From assembly GCF_000346485.2 (NCBI RefSeq), contig NZ_KQ976354.1:6943269-7007268 (forward strand): a stretch of DNA of 64,000 nucleotides, in the 5' to 3' direction. Numbering within the stretch: position 1 is the stretch's first letter; the number at the start of each line of letters is the position of its first letter. A model generated the notes under the pieces. The model made no database searches. It was not told where the DNA came from and saw only the letters and a list, made by a program, of their open reading frames with translations. Shown piece after piece: positions 54,382 through 63,485 of the stretch. The stretch comes from Scytonema hofmannii PCC 7110. Lineage in GTDB: Bacteria; Cyanobacteriota; Cyanobacteriia; Cyanobacteriales; Nostocaceae. Made by a program: the position numbers and the translations under genes.

Positions 54382-55269
54382 ATGACTTCAACTGTTCCAA
54401 ACCAGCCTGGTGGCGGATTTACTGGCAACTTAGCTCGCGCTCCTATGTCATCTCGGACACTTTTTAGTACCACAATGACTGGCATAGCATTTCTATGCGG
54501 GATATTGGCTCTTTTGCCTTTGTTGGCAGTATTGACTTACGTGTTGATTCGAGGGTTTAGCAGTCTCAGCCTCGATTTATTTTTTAAATTACCACCACCA
54601 CCTTTAGTGAAAGGAGGTGGTTTTGGCAATGCTATTGTGGGAACACTAATTATGGTGGGGATTGCCGCTTTAATTAGTGTTCCATTTGGAGTCTTGGCAG
54701 CCATTTATTTGACAGAATTTAGTTCTGGTAAATTATCTCGGTGGATTCGCTTTGCAACTAACGTTCTGAGTGGAGTTCCCTCGATCATCGCTGGGGTGTT
54801 TGCTTACGGTATTGTTGTCGCTACAACAGGGAGTTTTTCAGCAGTTGCTGGCGGTGCAGCTTTGTCAATTCTCATGTTGCCAATTATTGTGCGTACTACT
54901 GATGAGGCTTTGCAATTAGTATCACAAGATTTACGGCAAGCTGCTGTTGGGTTGGGAGCAACTAACTTTCAAACAGTTTCTTGGGTCGTTGTACCCGCAG
55001 CTGTTCCAGCTATTGTAACTGGCGCAACTCTGGCGATCGCTCGGGCAGCTGGGGAAACTGCCCCCTTGCTATTTACTGCTCTATTTTCTCAGTTTTGGCC
55101 GAGTACTTTATTTCAACCCACCGCTTCTCTGGCAGTTTTGGTCTTCAACTTTGCAATTGCTCCCTTCAAAAACTGGCAATCGTTGGCTTGGGCAGCATCT
55201 CTCATCTTAGTGTTGTTGGTTTTGATCGCAAGCATCATTGCTCGTTGGGCAACTCGCGAACGGCGCTAA
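54382..55269 (+). CDS. pstA: Phosphate ABC transporter permease PstA
   Basis: 295 residues, six membrane segments, EAA loop QAAVGLGATNFQTVSWVVVP and the PstA hallmark ARAAGETAPLLFTALFSQFW. Twenty bases after pstC. Confidence 0.93.
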   Translation: MTSTVPNQPGGGFTGNLARAPMSSRTLFSTTMTGIAFLCGILALLPLLAVLTYVLIRGFSSLSLDLFFKLPPPPLVKGGGFGNAIVGTLIMVGIAALISVPFGVLAAIYLTEFSSGKLSRWIRFATNVLSGVPSIIAGVFAYGIVVATTGSFSAVAGGAALSILMLPIIVRTTDEALQLVSQDLRQAAVGLGATNFQTVSWVVVPAAVPAIVTGATLAIARAAGETAPLLFTALFSQFWPSTLFQPTASLAVLVFNFAIAPFKNWQSLAWAASLILVLLVLIASIIARWATRERR

Positions 55270-55316
55270 GTTTGCATAGTTTAACACTCTTCTAAGATTC
55301 AATCTCCAAAAATGAT

Positions 55317-56123
55317 ATGACAACTAACGTTAGAAGTGAAAATCAAACGGGAACCGTTTTCCGTACAGAAGGGCTTAATGTATACTACGGTAATTTCTTA
55401 GCAGTAAAGGATATTTGGCTTGATGTTCCCAGAAATAAGGTAGTTGCTTTCATCGGTCCTTCTGGATGTGGTAAGAGTACCTTACTGCGTTGCTACAACC
55501 GCCTCAATGACCTAATTGAAACTTTTCGAGCTGAAGGGAAAGTTTTGTATCAGGGTGAGGACTTGTATGCACCTCATATCGACCCTGTTGTGGTACGCCG
55601 AAGAATTGGGATGGTGTTTCAAAAACCAAACCCATTTCCAAAATCAATTTATGACAATATTGCCTTTGGTCCTCGACTCAACGGCTACAAAGGTGATATG
55701 GATGAACTCGTGGAGAGATCTCTTAAACAAGCAGCTTTGTGGGATGAAGTGAAGGACAAACTACGACAAAGCGGACTGTCTCTCTCTGGAGGACAACAAC
55801 AGCGTTTGTGTATTGCTCGTGCGATCGCAGTTCAGCCTGAAGTGATTTTGATGGACGAGCCTTGTTCTGCGCTTGACCCCATTTCTACCTTGCGTGTTGA
55901 GGACTTGATTCACGAACTTAAAGAGCGGTACACAATCATTATCGTGACCCACAATATGCAGCAAGCTTCACGTGTATCCGATTTAACTGCATTTTTTAAC
56001 GTCCAAACCTCTGATAAGGGAGGTCGTACAGGTTATCTTGTGGAATACGATCGCACGGAGTCAATCTTCCAAGATCCACAACAAGAAGCCACTAGAGAAT
56101 ACGTCAGTGGGAAATTTGGTTAA
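55317..56123 (+). CDS. pstB: Phosphate ABC transporter ATPase PstB
   Basis: 268 residues, Walker [10 protein letters not shown], signature [16 protein letters not shown], Walker [14 protein letters not shown]. It drives PstSCA. Cytoplasmic. Forty-seven bases after pstA. Confidence 0.95.
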   Translation: MTTNVRSENQTGTVFRTEGLNVYYGNFLAVKDIWLDVPRNKVVAFIGPSGCGKSTLLRCYNRLNDLIETFRAEGKVLYQGEDLYAPHIDPVVVRRRIGMVFQKPNPFPKSIYDNIAFGPRLNGYKGDMDELVERSLKQAALWDEVKDKLRQSGLSLSGGQQQRLCIARAIAVQPEVILMDEPCSALDPISTLRVEDLIHELKERYTIIIVTHNMQQASRVSDLTAFFNVQTSDKGGRTGYLVEYDRTESIFQDPQQEATREYVSGKFG

Positions 56124-56294
56124 GAATTATATCAGTTTGTTGTAATTATTACCAATGAAGCAAGTTATTCAAAATATAGTAGGGTGAGCAATGCTCACTC
56201 TTATTTTTGATCGGTTTTTGCGACCCGCTACTACTTTATGCGATTCGCTCATGGCGATCGTCTTTCTATCTGAAATTTTATACCCTGACTCTCA

Positions 56295-56365
56295 AGCGGG
56301 CAGCGAGAATCGAACTCGCATCAATAGCTTGGAAGGCTATGGTTTTACCACTAAACTATGCCCGC
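56295..56365 (-). tRNA. tRNA-Gly (anticodon UCC)
   Basis: The minus strand reads GCGGGCATAGTTTAGTGGTA then AAACCATAGCCTTCCAAGCT and ATTGATGCGAGTTCGATTCT, ending CGCTGCCCGC. Acceptor stem GCGGGCA/TGCCCGC, anticodon stem ATAGC/GCTAT with loop CTTCCAA (TCC anticodon), T-arm GCGAG-TTCGATT-CTCGC. CCA is not encoded. Length 71 with U discriminator is normal for bacterial tRNA-Gly. Confidence 0.95.
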
Positions 56366-56410
56366 AAATTTCCAACTATTTAAAGATAACACAATGTTTG
56401 TGAAATGACA

Positions 56411-56470
56411 AGTGGTTAGTTGTTAGTTGTTAGTTGTTAGTTGTTATTGGTCACTGGTCACTGGTCACTG
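56411..56470. repeat. GTTAGTT then TCACTGG heptamer array, overlapping the TonB-like gene end
   Basis: Five GTTAGTT-type units pass into TCACTGG units whose last copies encode the final residues (SDQ) and stop of the minus-strand gene. Confidence 0.8.
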
Positions 56471-57735
56471 TTTACTGGCTGTATAGTGATACTTACAACA
56501 GGAGTTCTGATTTCACGCTTGTTCCCGTTGACGCTTTTTGCAGAAGTAAATTTTTGGTCTTTAAAAAGTTCGAGCGCATACTTTCGATATCGACTGCGTT
56601 GAGGTTCTAAAATTGACGGATGTATTTGGACTTCATCCATAAAATTTCCATTGCTGTCAATCAATAAAGTGGCTTGAAAAGTTATGGGTCCAGGTGTGGG
56701 TTCTGGCTCGGATGAAAGGGTTAATTTTTTTTGCTGAATTTTTCCTATAGGCTGAACTGAGTTTTCTGGAGTGTTTCTTCGTTCGTCATCTGTTTTTATA
56801 TCCCAACTCGCAATTCCTGTTCCTCCTTGTTGTGTATTTGGTGGTGATTGTTGTGGTTGCACTGGTGGAGCCAAATCTGCCAATGGCGTTTCTTTACCTA
56901 CAGCAACTTCACCCTCTGTTTTAGGAAGATTATCTGGTAAATTATTAGTCTCGCTAGGTGAGGGATTGGGGCTGCTAGAATTGGTCGTGTTATTTTGTGG
57001 ATTAAAAGCGCGATCGCTGTTCTCTTGATTTTTTAGCTCTTGAGAAGTTGTATCAGTATTTTCCTCAAGATTGGGCGAAGAAGTCGGCTCTGGCTGTTGG
57101 TCATCAACGGCTGGGCTAGATGATGGAGTGGGGTCTGGTTCTGGAGTCTCCGTAATGTCAGGTGAAGGAGTCGGTTCTGGTGGCTCGTCTTGAGGAGTGT
57201 CAGGTGAAGGAGTCAGTTCTGGTGGCTCGTCTTGGGGAGTATCCAATGAAGGAGTTGATTCTGGTTCTTGCTCCTCTGGAGGAATTGAATTTGTTGGTTC
57301 TGGTTCTGGCTCTAAAGCGACTTTAGGTTGAGTTTTTGGGTTTTTGGGTTTAACATTCTCATTTATTGAGATTGGCAGACTCTTTGTAAAAGCAATAGCA
57401 TTCCTGTCTTCAACAGGAGAGGATTTGGCTGCTGAACTCTTCGGAGCCACTTGCTTTGGAAGCTTTACTGACGAAGGTTTTGGCGTTGTTGGTTGTCTTT
57501 TAGGTGAAGCTTTTAATTGAGTTTTTTTTGCAGAAATCGTTATAAATTCTATGGGTATAGCAGTAGAAGAGGTTTTTTGCAAAAGGCTCAATCCATGCGA
57601 TCGCAACAGCCAAAATAGCAGCAAGTGCAGGCTTATAGAACCTAAGGCGACAGCAATCCACAAACCAGGTGGATCGGTATGTCGCCTGTAAGTTCTTTCT
57701 GGTATTGGAGTTTGGTCAGCAACAGGTTGTGTCAT
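56458..57735 (-). CDS. TonB-like energy-transducer protein
   Basis: 425 residues: cytoplasmic tail, one membrane helix at about 25-46 (LWIAVALGSISLHLLLFWLL), long Pro/Glu/Ser/Thr-rich periplasmic rod with repeats (PEPTPSPD, PQDEPPE), and a C-terminal globular part (ITFQATLLIDSNGNFMDEVQ, RYRKYALELFKDQKF) resembling a TonB C-terminal domain. TonB links the proton-motive force to outer-membrane receptors. No exbB/exbD genes are near. The last codons (SDQ) and stop lie in a heptamer array. Confidence 0.75.
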   Translation of the reverse strand: MTQPVADQTPIPERTYRRHTDPPGLWIAVALGSISLHLLLFWLLRSHGLSLLQKTSSTAIPIEFITISAKKTQLKASPKRQPTTPKPSSVKLPKQVAPKSSAAKSSPVEDRNAIAFTKSLPISINENVKPKNPKTQPKVALEPEPEPTNSIPPEEQEPESTPSLDTPQDEPPELTPSPDTPQDEPPEPTPSPDITETPEPDPTPSSSPAVDDQQPEPTSSPNLEENTDTTSQELKNQENSDRAFNPQNNTTNSSSPNPSPSETNNLPDNLPKTEGEVAVGKETPLADLAPPVQPQQSPPNTQQGGTGIASWDIKTDDERRNTPENSVQPIGKIQQKKLTLSSEPEPTPGPITFQATLLIDSNGNFMDEVQIHPSILEPQRSRYRKYALELFKDQKFTSAKSVNGNKREIRTPVVSITIQPVNSDQ

Positions 57736-57755
57736 ATTGAGAAATTGTTATTAGA

Positions 57756-57821
57756 TAGTGGTTAGTCGTTAGTCGTTATTTTTCATACTAACCACTAACA
57801 ACTAACCACTAACAACTAACC
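57756..57821. repeat. GTTAGTC array and inverted CTAACAA array
   Basis: Three forward GGTTAGT-type units, 20 bases of spacer, then six units in the opposite sense. It lies between the TonB-like and hybrid-kinase genes. Confidence 0.75.
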
Positions 57822-57822
57822 A

Positions 57823-60800
57823 TTATCTATTAGCTACAACTTCTGGTGTTACAGAAAAGGTAAGAACTGTTTCATCGATTCCTTTGAGTTCCAAGGGGCT
57901 GCATTTGGTAATTTCTTCATCTTGCAAATAATCGGCTACGGCTGCAGAAACCAGTATAGTACCGGGAAGTGCTGCTTGTTGCAATCGAGCTGCAATGTTT
58001 ACACTCGGACCAATGGCTGTGTAGTCGGCGCGTTCAGAACTTCCAAACATTCCCACAACTGCTGTACCTTGATGAATACCGCAGCGAAACTGAACGCCTG
58101 TACGTCCGTCACTTTCAAAAACGCCTTGCTCTCTCCAACGCTTGTTCAATTGTGAGAGCGATCGCAGCATGGCTCTAGCTGTATTAATAGAGCGCCGTAC
58201 TTGTTCATTGGGTGTGAGTTCTTCTGGTGCTCCAAATAGAGCTAATATGGCATCCCCCATAAACTTATCTACTGTACCGCCGTTGTTAAACACGGCTCGT
58301 GTCATTTCTTCTAAATATTCATTTAATAATTCTGCAACTCGACGCGATCTCAAAGTATTTGATAGTTGAGTAAAACCGACAATATCACTGAACAAAACTG
58401 TAATTAAACGAGGTTCTGGTCGTAAATCTAAAACTAGATCTCCTACTGCTGCTTTTTGTACCAAAACTGTTGGCAAAAACCGCTTCAAAACTGACTCTGT
58501 CAAATAAGTATTTAACTCTAATACTCTTCTTTCGTTTGCTTTCAGGGCTAAAAGGTTTCTAACTTCTGCAAGAAGTTCCCGGTCATTAAATGGCTTTGCT
58601 AAATAAGCATCTGCACCGCGTTCTGTACCTTCAATCCGAGTTTCTTCGTCAACTTTTGCTGTCAGTAAAATAATAGGTATTCCTTTTAACTTTTCCTCAT
58701 TGCGGATTTCCCGAATCATTTCTAATCCTGATATTACAGGCATCATCAAATCGCTAACAATTAAATGAGGTACAAATTCCCTAGCAATCCGCAAACCTTC
58801 TAAACCGTTACGTGCTGTACGTACTTGGTAGCCATTAGCACGTAGAATGCCAGATACATATATTCGCAGATCTGGATTATCGTCTACGACTAAGATTGAT
58901 GCAATAGATGTGTTTGAGGAATTAACTGTGTTGGCTTTCTCATCTTCCCATGTCCCTTGTCCCCAATCTCCAGTTTCTTCTTCTACGAGTTCCAAGTCAG
59001 CTAACTCTACGCTAGCGCGACTCATATTTAACTCACACGGTGTTTCCAGAACTTGCTCAATATTTAAGTGTGTACTACCAGGAATCAGGGACACAGTGAA
59101 GGTTGTCCCTTCTCCATATACTGATTCCACAGCGACTTCACCACCGTGGAGTTCTACCAATTCTTTAATGAGAGCCAAACCCAAACCACTTCCTTCATAA
59201 GAGCGATTCTCTGAACCTTCTGCTTGACGGAAGCGCTCAAATAAGTAGGGAATTTGCTCTTTAATAATACCAATTCCGGTATCTTGTACGTGCAATAAAC
59301 ACCGATCTCCTATCGATCGCACCGTAACGCTGATAATGCCATCATTTGGCGTAAATTTCATGGCATTCGACAAGAGATTATACACCACTTTGTCAAATTT
59401 TTCCGTATCCAAATAGACCGTAGGGCAATCTTCTAGCTTGCTCAGCAGGTGCAATCCCTTTTTTTCACAATAGGGGCGAAACGATTCTATAATTTGATTC
59501 ACAAATTCAGCTAAATTGCAGGGACGGAAACCGGGCTGCATTCTACCTGCATCTAATCTTTGTAAATCTAGCAATTGATTGACGAGCCGCAACAAACGAC
59601 GGGAGTTACGTAATGCGATCGTGCTTTGTGAGTAAGACAGTCCTTCTTTTGAAGCAACGGCTGCTTCCAATGGTCCTTGAATTAAAGTTATAGGAGTGCG
59701 GAACTCGTGAGAAATATTTTGAAAAAATTCAGTTTTTTGTCTATCTAATTCCAATAAACGCTCGGCTTGTTCGCGAGTTTTTTGATAGAGGCGTGATTGC
59801 TGTACGGCAATAGCGGCTTGAGATGCGACGGCTTTCGCCAAATCTATTTCTGATGCTTGCCATTTTCTTGCCCTGTTATTTTCTCGCAGGGTAATACTTC
59901 CTGTAATTTTACCATCAGCCAGTAAAGGAACTACCAAAAGCGAGCGGGCTGGGAGTCTTAAGGGCAAATCAAATCCTCTGATTTCCGGCGGACATTGGTT
60001 CATATCAGCGATCGCAATTGGTTCTTGTGTCCGCAATATTTCTTGTAGAATAGGATTTTCTTGAATAGACGACTGAGATATGGGTAATTCTTGCTTCCCG
60101 TTCTGCTCGTGCTGAAGAGAATTTTCACTTAATAAATTGTTCTGAAAACTGTCATACAAACCCACACGTTGGACAAATTCATCTTCCTCTGTCCATAAAG
60201 ACAGAACACAACCGTCCACTTGTAAAGCTTGTCCCAGTTGTTGGGTAATAGCAGCAAAAATCTCTTGAGGGTCTAAGCTAGAGCGAATTGCACTGGTGAT
60301 TGTATTAATAAGAGATTCCCGCTTTGCCAAAGCACGGACTTGCTCGTAAGCGTGGGCTTGAGAAAGAGCTAACGCTGCTTGATCTGCCACCATCATCACT
60401 AACTGCACCTCGTCTTCCTCCCAAATCCGAGGTGTTTTGCACTGGTGCAAGGCGAGTACAGCCATCAGTTCTTGTCGGCAGATGAGAGGTACTATTAAGC
60501 TAGAGCAAATCTCAGCCGCAGCAAAAGCTGTTACACGACTTTTCAATTCGGGACAATCGCTTTGGATGCGATCGTCCGTAGCGACTTGATTAATGACTTG
60601 AACTTCACGAGTTTCCCATAGTGTTTGGGCGAGGAGGGAGAGGGAGGGAGGGGGAGAGTGAGGGAGTGAGGGAGTGAGGGAGTGAGGGAGTGAGGGAGAA
60701 ATTTCTTCCTTGGCTCCCTTGTTCCCAGTCTCCAATTTCTCCCCGCTTGCTTTTTGATAAATAAATTCTTCATTCACCAGTTGGTTATCTTGAAAGGGAC

Positions 60801-61350
60801 GTAAAAGACACACGTCCACCTCCAACATATGACCTACAGTATCTACAATTGCTTGTAAAATTTGCCGATAATCTAAAGCGCTACGAATCGTATTGGTAAC
60901 AGTGTTCAGCAGCGACTCTTGGCGGAGAGTACGGGTTAATTCGCGGGTTCGGGCTTTCAAAACATTGTGTGTATCCAACGCTTGGCGTACCAATGTTTTT
61001 AGTTCTTCGGCTTCCCACGGTTTAGTGACATATTTAAATACCTTACCAGCATTAATTGCTTCCACCAAATCTTCGACATCGGTGTAGCCAGTTAAAATAA
61101 TCCGAATAATGTCTGGATATTGAGTTGCTGTTAAACTCAAAAATTCTGTACCACTCATCATTGGCATCCGTTGATCGGAGATGATGACTGACACATCTTC
61201 TTCTTTTGCCAACAGTTCTAGTGCTGCTGGACCTGAGTTTGCTCTCAGTACCCTATAGTCTCGATAAAAGGTACGATACAGCAAATCAAGGTTGTCGGGT
61301 TCGTCGTCAACAACCAAAATAGTGGGTTTACTGTTTGCTTGGGATTTCAT
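57823..61350 (-). CDS. Hybrid histidine kinase with terminal adenylate/guanylate cyclase domain
   Basis: 1175 residues. In order: receiver (1-125; ILVVDDEPDNLDLLYRTFYR), GAF (about 150-345), GAF (about 355-560), HisKA with FFQNISHEFRTPITLIQG (the phospho-His), HATPase with VYNLLSNAMKFTP and DTGIGI, a second receiver (SILVVDDNPDLRIYV ... LIVSDLMMP) and a class III nucleotide cyclase (VLFSDIVGFTQLSNTLRSRR, VDKFMGDAILALFG) at about 985-1170. Both catalytic Asp of the cyclase are present. A segment in the first GAF domain (SLPHSLTPSLPHSPPPSLS, about 222-243) is a translated octamer repeat. The start ATG overlaps the stop of the short RRXRR frame (ATGA), so translation may be coupled. Signals and output are unknown. 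Confidence 0.9.
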   Translation of the reverse strand: MKSQANSKPTILVVDDEPDNLDLLYRTFYRDYRVLRANSGPAALELLAKEEDVSVIISDQRMPMMSGTEFLSLTATQYPDIIRIILTGYTDVEDLVEAINAGKVFKYVTKPWEAEELKTLVRQALDTHNVLKARTRELTRTLRQESLLNTVTNTIRSALDYRQILQAIVDTVGHMLEVDVCLLRPFQDNQLVNEEFIYQKASGEKLETGNKGAKEEISPSLPHSLTPSLPHSPPPSLSLLAQTLWETREVQVINQVATDDRIQSDCPELKSRVTAFAAAEICSSLIVPLICRQELMAVLALHQCKTPRIWEEDEVQLVMMVADQAALALSQAHAYEQVRALAKRESLINTITSAIRSSLDPQEIFAAITQQLGQALQVDGCVLSLWTEEDEFVQRVGLYDSFQNNLLSENSLQHEQNGKQELPISQSSIQENPILQEILRTQEPIAIADMNQCPPEIRGFDLPLRLPARSLLVVPLLADGKITGSITLRENNRARKWQASEIDLAKAVASQAAIAVQQSRLYQKTREQAERLLELDRQKTEFFQNISHEFRTPITLIQGPLEAAVASKEGLSYSQSTIALRNSRRLLRLVNQLLDLQRLDAGRMQPGFRPCNLAEFVNQIIESFRPYCEKKGLHLLSKLEDCPTVYLDTEKFDKVVYNLLSNAMKFTPNDGIISVTVRSIGDRCLLHVQDTGIGIIKEQIPYLFERFRQAEGSENRSYEGSGLGLALIKELVELHGGEVAVESVYGEGTTFTVSLIPGSTHLNIEQVLETPCELNMSRASVELADLELVEEETGDWGQGTWEDEKANTVNSSNTSIASILVVDDNPDLRIYVSGILRANGYQVRTARNGLEGLRIAREFVPHLIVSDLMMPVISGLEMIREIRNEEKLKGIPIILLTAKVDEETRIEGTERGADAYLAKPFNDRELLAEVRNLLALKANERRVLELNTYLTESVLKRFLPTVLVQKAAVGDLVLDLRPEPRLITVLFSDIVGFTQLSNTLRSRRVAELLNEYLEEMTRAVFNNGGTVDKFMGDAILALFGAPEELTPNEQVRRSINTARAMLRSLSQLNKRWREQGVFESDGRTGVQFRCGIHQGTAVVGMFGSSERADYTAIGPSVNIAARLQQAALPGTILVSAAVADYLQDEEITKCSPLELKGIDETVLTFSVTPEVVANR
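60631..60699 (-). repeat. GAGTGAGG octamer array inside the kinase gene
   Basis: About five copies of GAGTGAGG plus G/A-rich edges. Eight bases times three gives an 8-residue peptide repeat (PSLPHSLT) and keeps the frame. Confidence 0.85.
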
Positions 61351-61553
61351 GCACCGCTTTCCTGCTGCAACGGCAGACGCATAAATAATAATCCGTAGTG
61401 GTAGTTATGTATCAAGTGTTTCAGGATGATGGTAAACGGGTACATTCTGTAAACAGCAGCTTTTTGTTTTGTCAGCAACTCCCTCGCCCGTGCTGGATGG
61501 ACGGGATTGAAAGGTTGTTTGTTTTGGTCAATAACGAACACATAATTTTGCAT
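61347..61553 (-). pseudogene. iscB: Truncated IscB/RRXRR nuclease N-terminus
   Basis: The 68-residue frame begins MQNYVFVIDQNKQPFNPVHP, then ARARELLTKQKAAVYRMYPF and TIILKH, the highly conserved first 45 residues (RRXRR domain) of IscB-like RNA-guided nucleases. After TIILKH it becomes unrelated sequence and stops. The RuvC remainder, bridge helix and HNH domain are missing. Its stop overlaps the start of the hybrid kinase (ATGA). It may act now as a leader peptide. Confidence 0.75.
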
Positions 61554-61975
61554 TGCTGCAAGTCTCTTTCAGGTAAAGTTTGCCTCGAAGACCGTTTAAA
61601 GCCGACGTATCCAAACGACACTAGCTTAACTCCCGTAAACTTGTTTAATCGCCTGGTTCTAGAAGCTTAAACTGGCAGGTATTTGTAGGTAGGACTTTTA
61701 GCACTTTCTTTAAACGTAGCTCATTTAAGGACTTAAGTCTGGTCTGGTCGCGTTAACCGCAAGTCCCCGAATTTATTCGTGGGCATGCAGTAAAATAGGA
61801 GTCCCTGACAGCCAATAGCCTTAATCGCTGGTATAGGTTCCCATTTACAAGGGATGCACTCCTTGGACAGGTTAATGGGTAACCTTTAGTCTTGCAGAAT
61901 CATTAAAATGCCGGGGCATGAAGCCCTGTCACTTTAGTGCAGGGTGCTGACCTAGTTAGGCTGCATATTTAATTT
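61554..61975 (-). ncRNA. HEARO/omega-RNA candidate upstream of the iscB remnant
   Basis: About 400 bases with no ORF on the minus strand just before the RRXRR frame. They contain several stems: CCCTG/CAGGG enclosing CACTAAAGTG (about 61921-61945), GGGCTTCATGCCC (about 61912-61924), GGTTACCCATTAACC (about 61875-61889), and GAATAAATTC (61768-61780 region). HEARO (omega) RNAs lie at this position, directly 5' of iscB, and are about this size and GC-rich in a low-GC neighbourhood. I identify it by position and structure, not by alignment. The guide would be the 5' end, near 61970. Confidence 0.55.
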
Positions 61976-62220
61976 TCCCCGCCACATCGCGATCGCTAAC
62001 ATTTTTCAGTAAATTTTATTGATGGCGAGCGTGGTAGAGTTTGTAATAGTACTACAATACGGTTAAAAATCAAATATACTATTATACAAACACTTAACTC
62101 CAATTTAACAATCAGCACAGGCAAACTGCCACAACACTCCTTATATTACCTGCAGTCCGATCTTAACTTCACCGGAAATCTTAAAATTATCGTCTTAGGT
62201 TAGATGATGTTTTAGGATAG

Positions 62221-62874
62221 TTGAGAACAGTTACACTCCATAAAATCAAGATTAAACTAGCTTTGAAACCCTGGTTTTTTCACTCGCCTTATCAAGAGCC
62301 AGCTACCGCCGCCGCTCCCAACGCCCCCTCTAAGTTTCAAATCCGTGCAGCTACACCTGCTGATTTGACTGGCGTTGCCCAAATCATTGCTGAGAGTTTT
62401 CACTCCAAAAATGGTCTTCTGGGATGGCTTTTTCCAATATTACGTTTGGGTATTTATGAAGATTTAAGACATCGTCTTGCATCAAGTGCTCCCCATCACC
62501 TTTGTTTGGTCGCGGCTAACACGACGAACCTTAGGGCAGATGATTTAGTTGCTACAGTAGAGATGGGCGTTAGATTCAATGATTCGTGGACTGAGGTTTC
62601 GAGGAGCGTTCTTTACCTATCCAACCTAGCTGTTCATCCCACATATCGCAGGCAAGGAGCAGCATCAAGTTTACTTCTAGCTTGTGAACAAGTAGCCCTG
62701 AATTGGGGATTTCAAGATTTATATCTTCATGTTTTAGAAAATAACCACGAGGCCCGCCACCTTTATTTGAAGCTGGGGTACCGAGTCTACAAGGTCGAAT
62801 CTTGTTTGAATGCTTTTTTCCTGAGACGTTCGCGGCAGATTCTCTTACATAAGCGTTTGACCAGTGACCAGTGA
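62221..62874 (+). CDS. GNAT-family N-acetyltransferase with repeat-derived C-terminus
   Basis: 217 residues: QIRAATPADLTGVAQIIAES, SNLAVHPTYRRQGAASSLLL (acetyl-CoA loop RRQGAA), YLHVLENNHEARHLYLKLGY. The start is a TTG at 62221; there is no better ATG before the fold begins at about residue 40. The final residues (TSDQ) and the stop lie in the CCAGTGA heptamer array. Substrate unknown. Confidence 0.75.
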   Translation: MRTVTLHKIKIKLALKPWFFHSPYQEPATAAAPNAPSKFQIRAATPADLTGVAQIIAESFHSKNGLLGWLFPILRLGIYEDLRHRLASSAPHHLCLVAANTTNLRADDLVATVEMGVRFNDSWTEVSRSVLYLSNLAVHPTYRRQGAASSLLLACEQVALNWGFQDLYLHVLENNHEARHLYLKLGYRVYKVESCLNAFFLRRSRQILLHKRLTSDQ

Positions 62875-62932
62875 CCAGTGACCAGTGACCAGTGACCAGT
62901 GACCAGTAACCAGTAACCAGTGACCAGTGACC
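62858..62932. repeat. CCAGTGA heptamer array over the GNAT stop codon
   Basis: About ten CCAGTGA units with two CCAGTAA variants. The first units encode the end of the acetyltransferase. Confidence 0.9.
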
Positions 62933-63485
62933 GATGTTAAATATTACTTATGTATATTAAAAATAATATAAAAGTTTTATCTTTTTAGTCTCTACTACTA
63001 GAAAATATTTTTATTTTTTAATAAATAAAAATATTCTCTCTTACGGGTGTATAATTCTTAATACACTTTAGATAAAACTTTATCTGCTTTCTTTCGAGTA
63101 AATGCTGGGTTCCTAAAACAGATGCTGTTTCTGCTGTATCTGCTGGTGAAATAAGATCGGAAACAGCAAAAGCTTTCATAGAAGATAAATATTTAAATTG
63201 ACATCAGTAATATTACGATAAACATTCTGTTAAATCCTTACAAAAACTTTGTATTCAAGGCATCTATCTTTATAAAAACTTTAAAAATAATACTTCTCTA
63301 GTTGAAGACAAATCCACTTAAATCTCATAAAATATGAATACTCTAATACAGAACATTGTCTATTTATTAAAATTTTTGTAAATAGGCTTTGGAGTTATTA
63401 ATATTAAAAATCAAAACTTTGATTTTACAACCTTTTTTCTATCAAATTGCAAACTATCCCCAAATTCATTCAATTTTGAGAAAAA
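62933..63485. other. Long AT-rich 5' region of the right-edge gene
   Basis: About 550 bases of very AT-rich DNA, with no ORF. Near 63112-63145 is a short direct repeat built on TGCTGTTTCTGCTG. Its size suggests a regulated promoter for the gene at 63486. Confidence 0.4.

Noticed and set aside
61398-61670. Plus-strand 90-codon frame
   Set aside because: It is antisense to the RRXRR frame and the RNA region, with no ribosome site or family.
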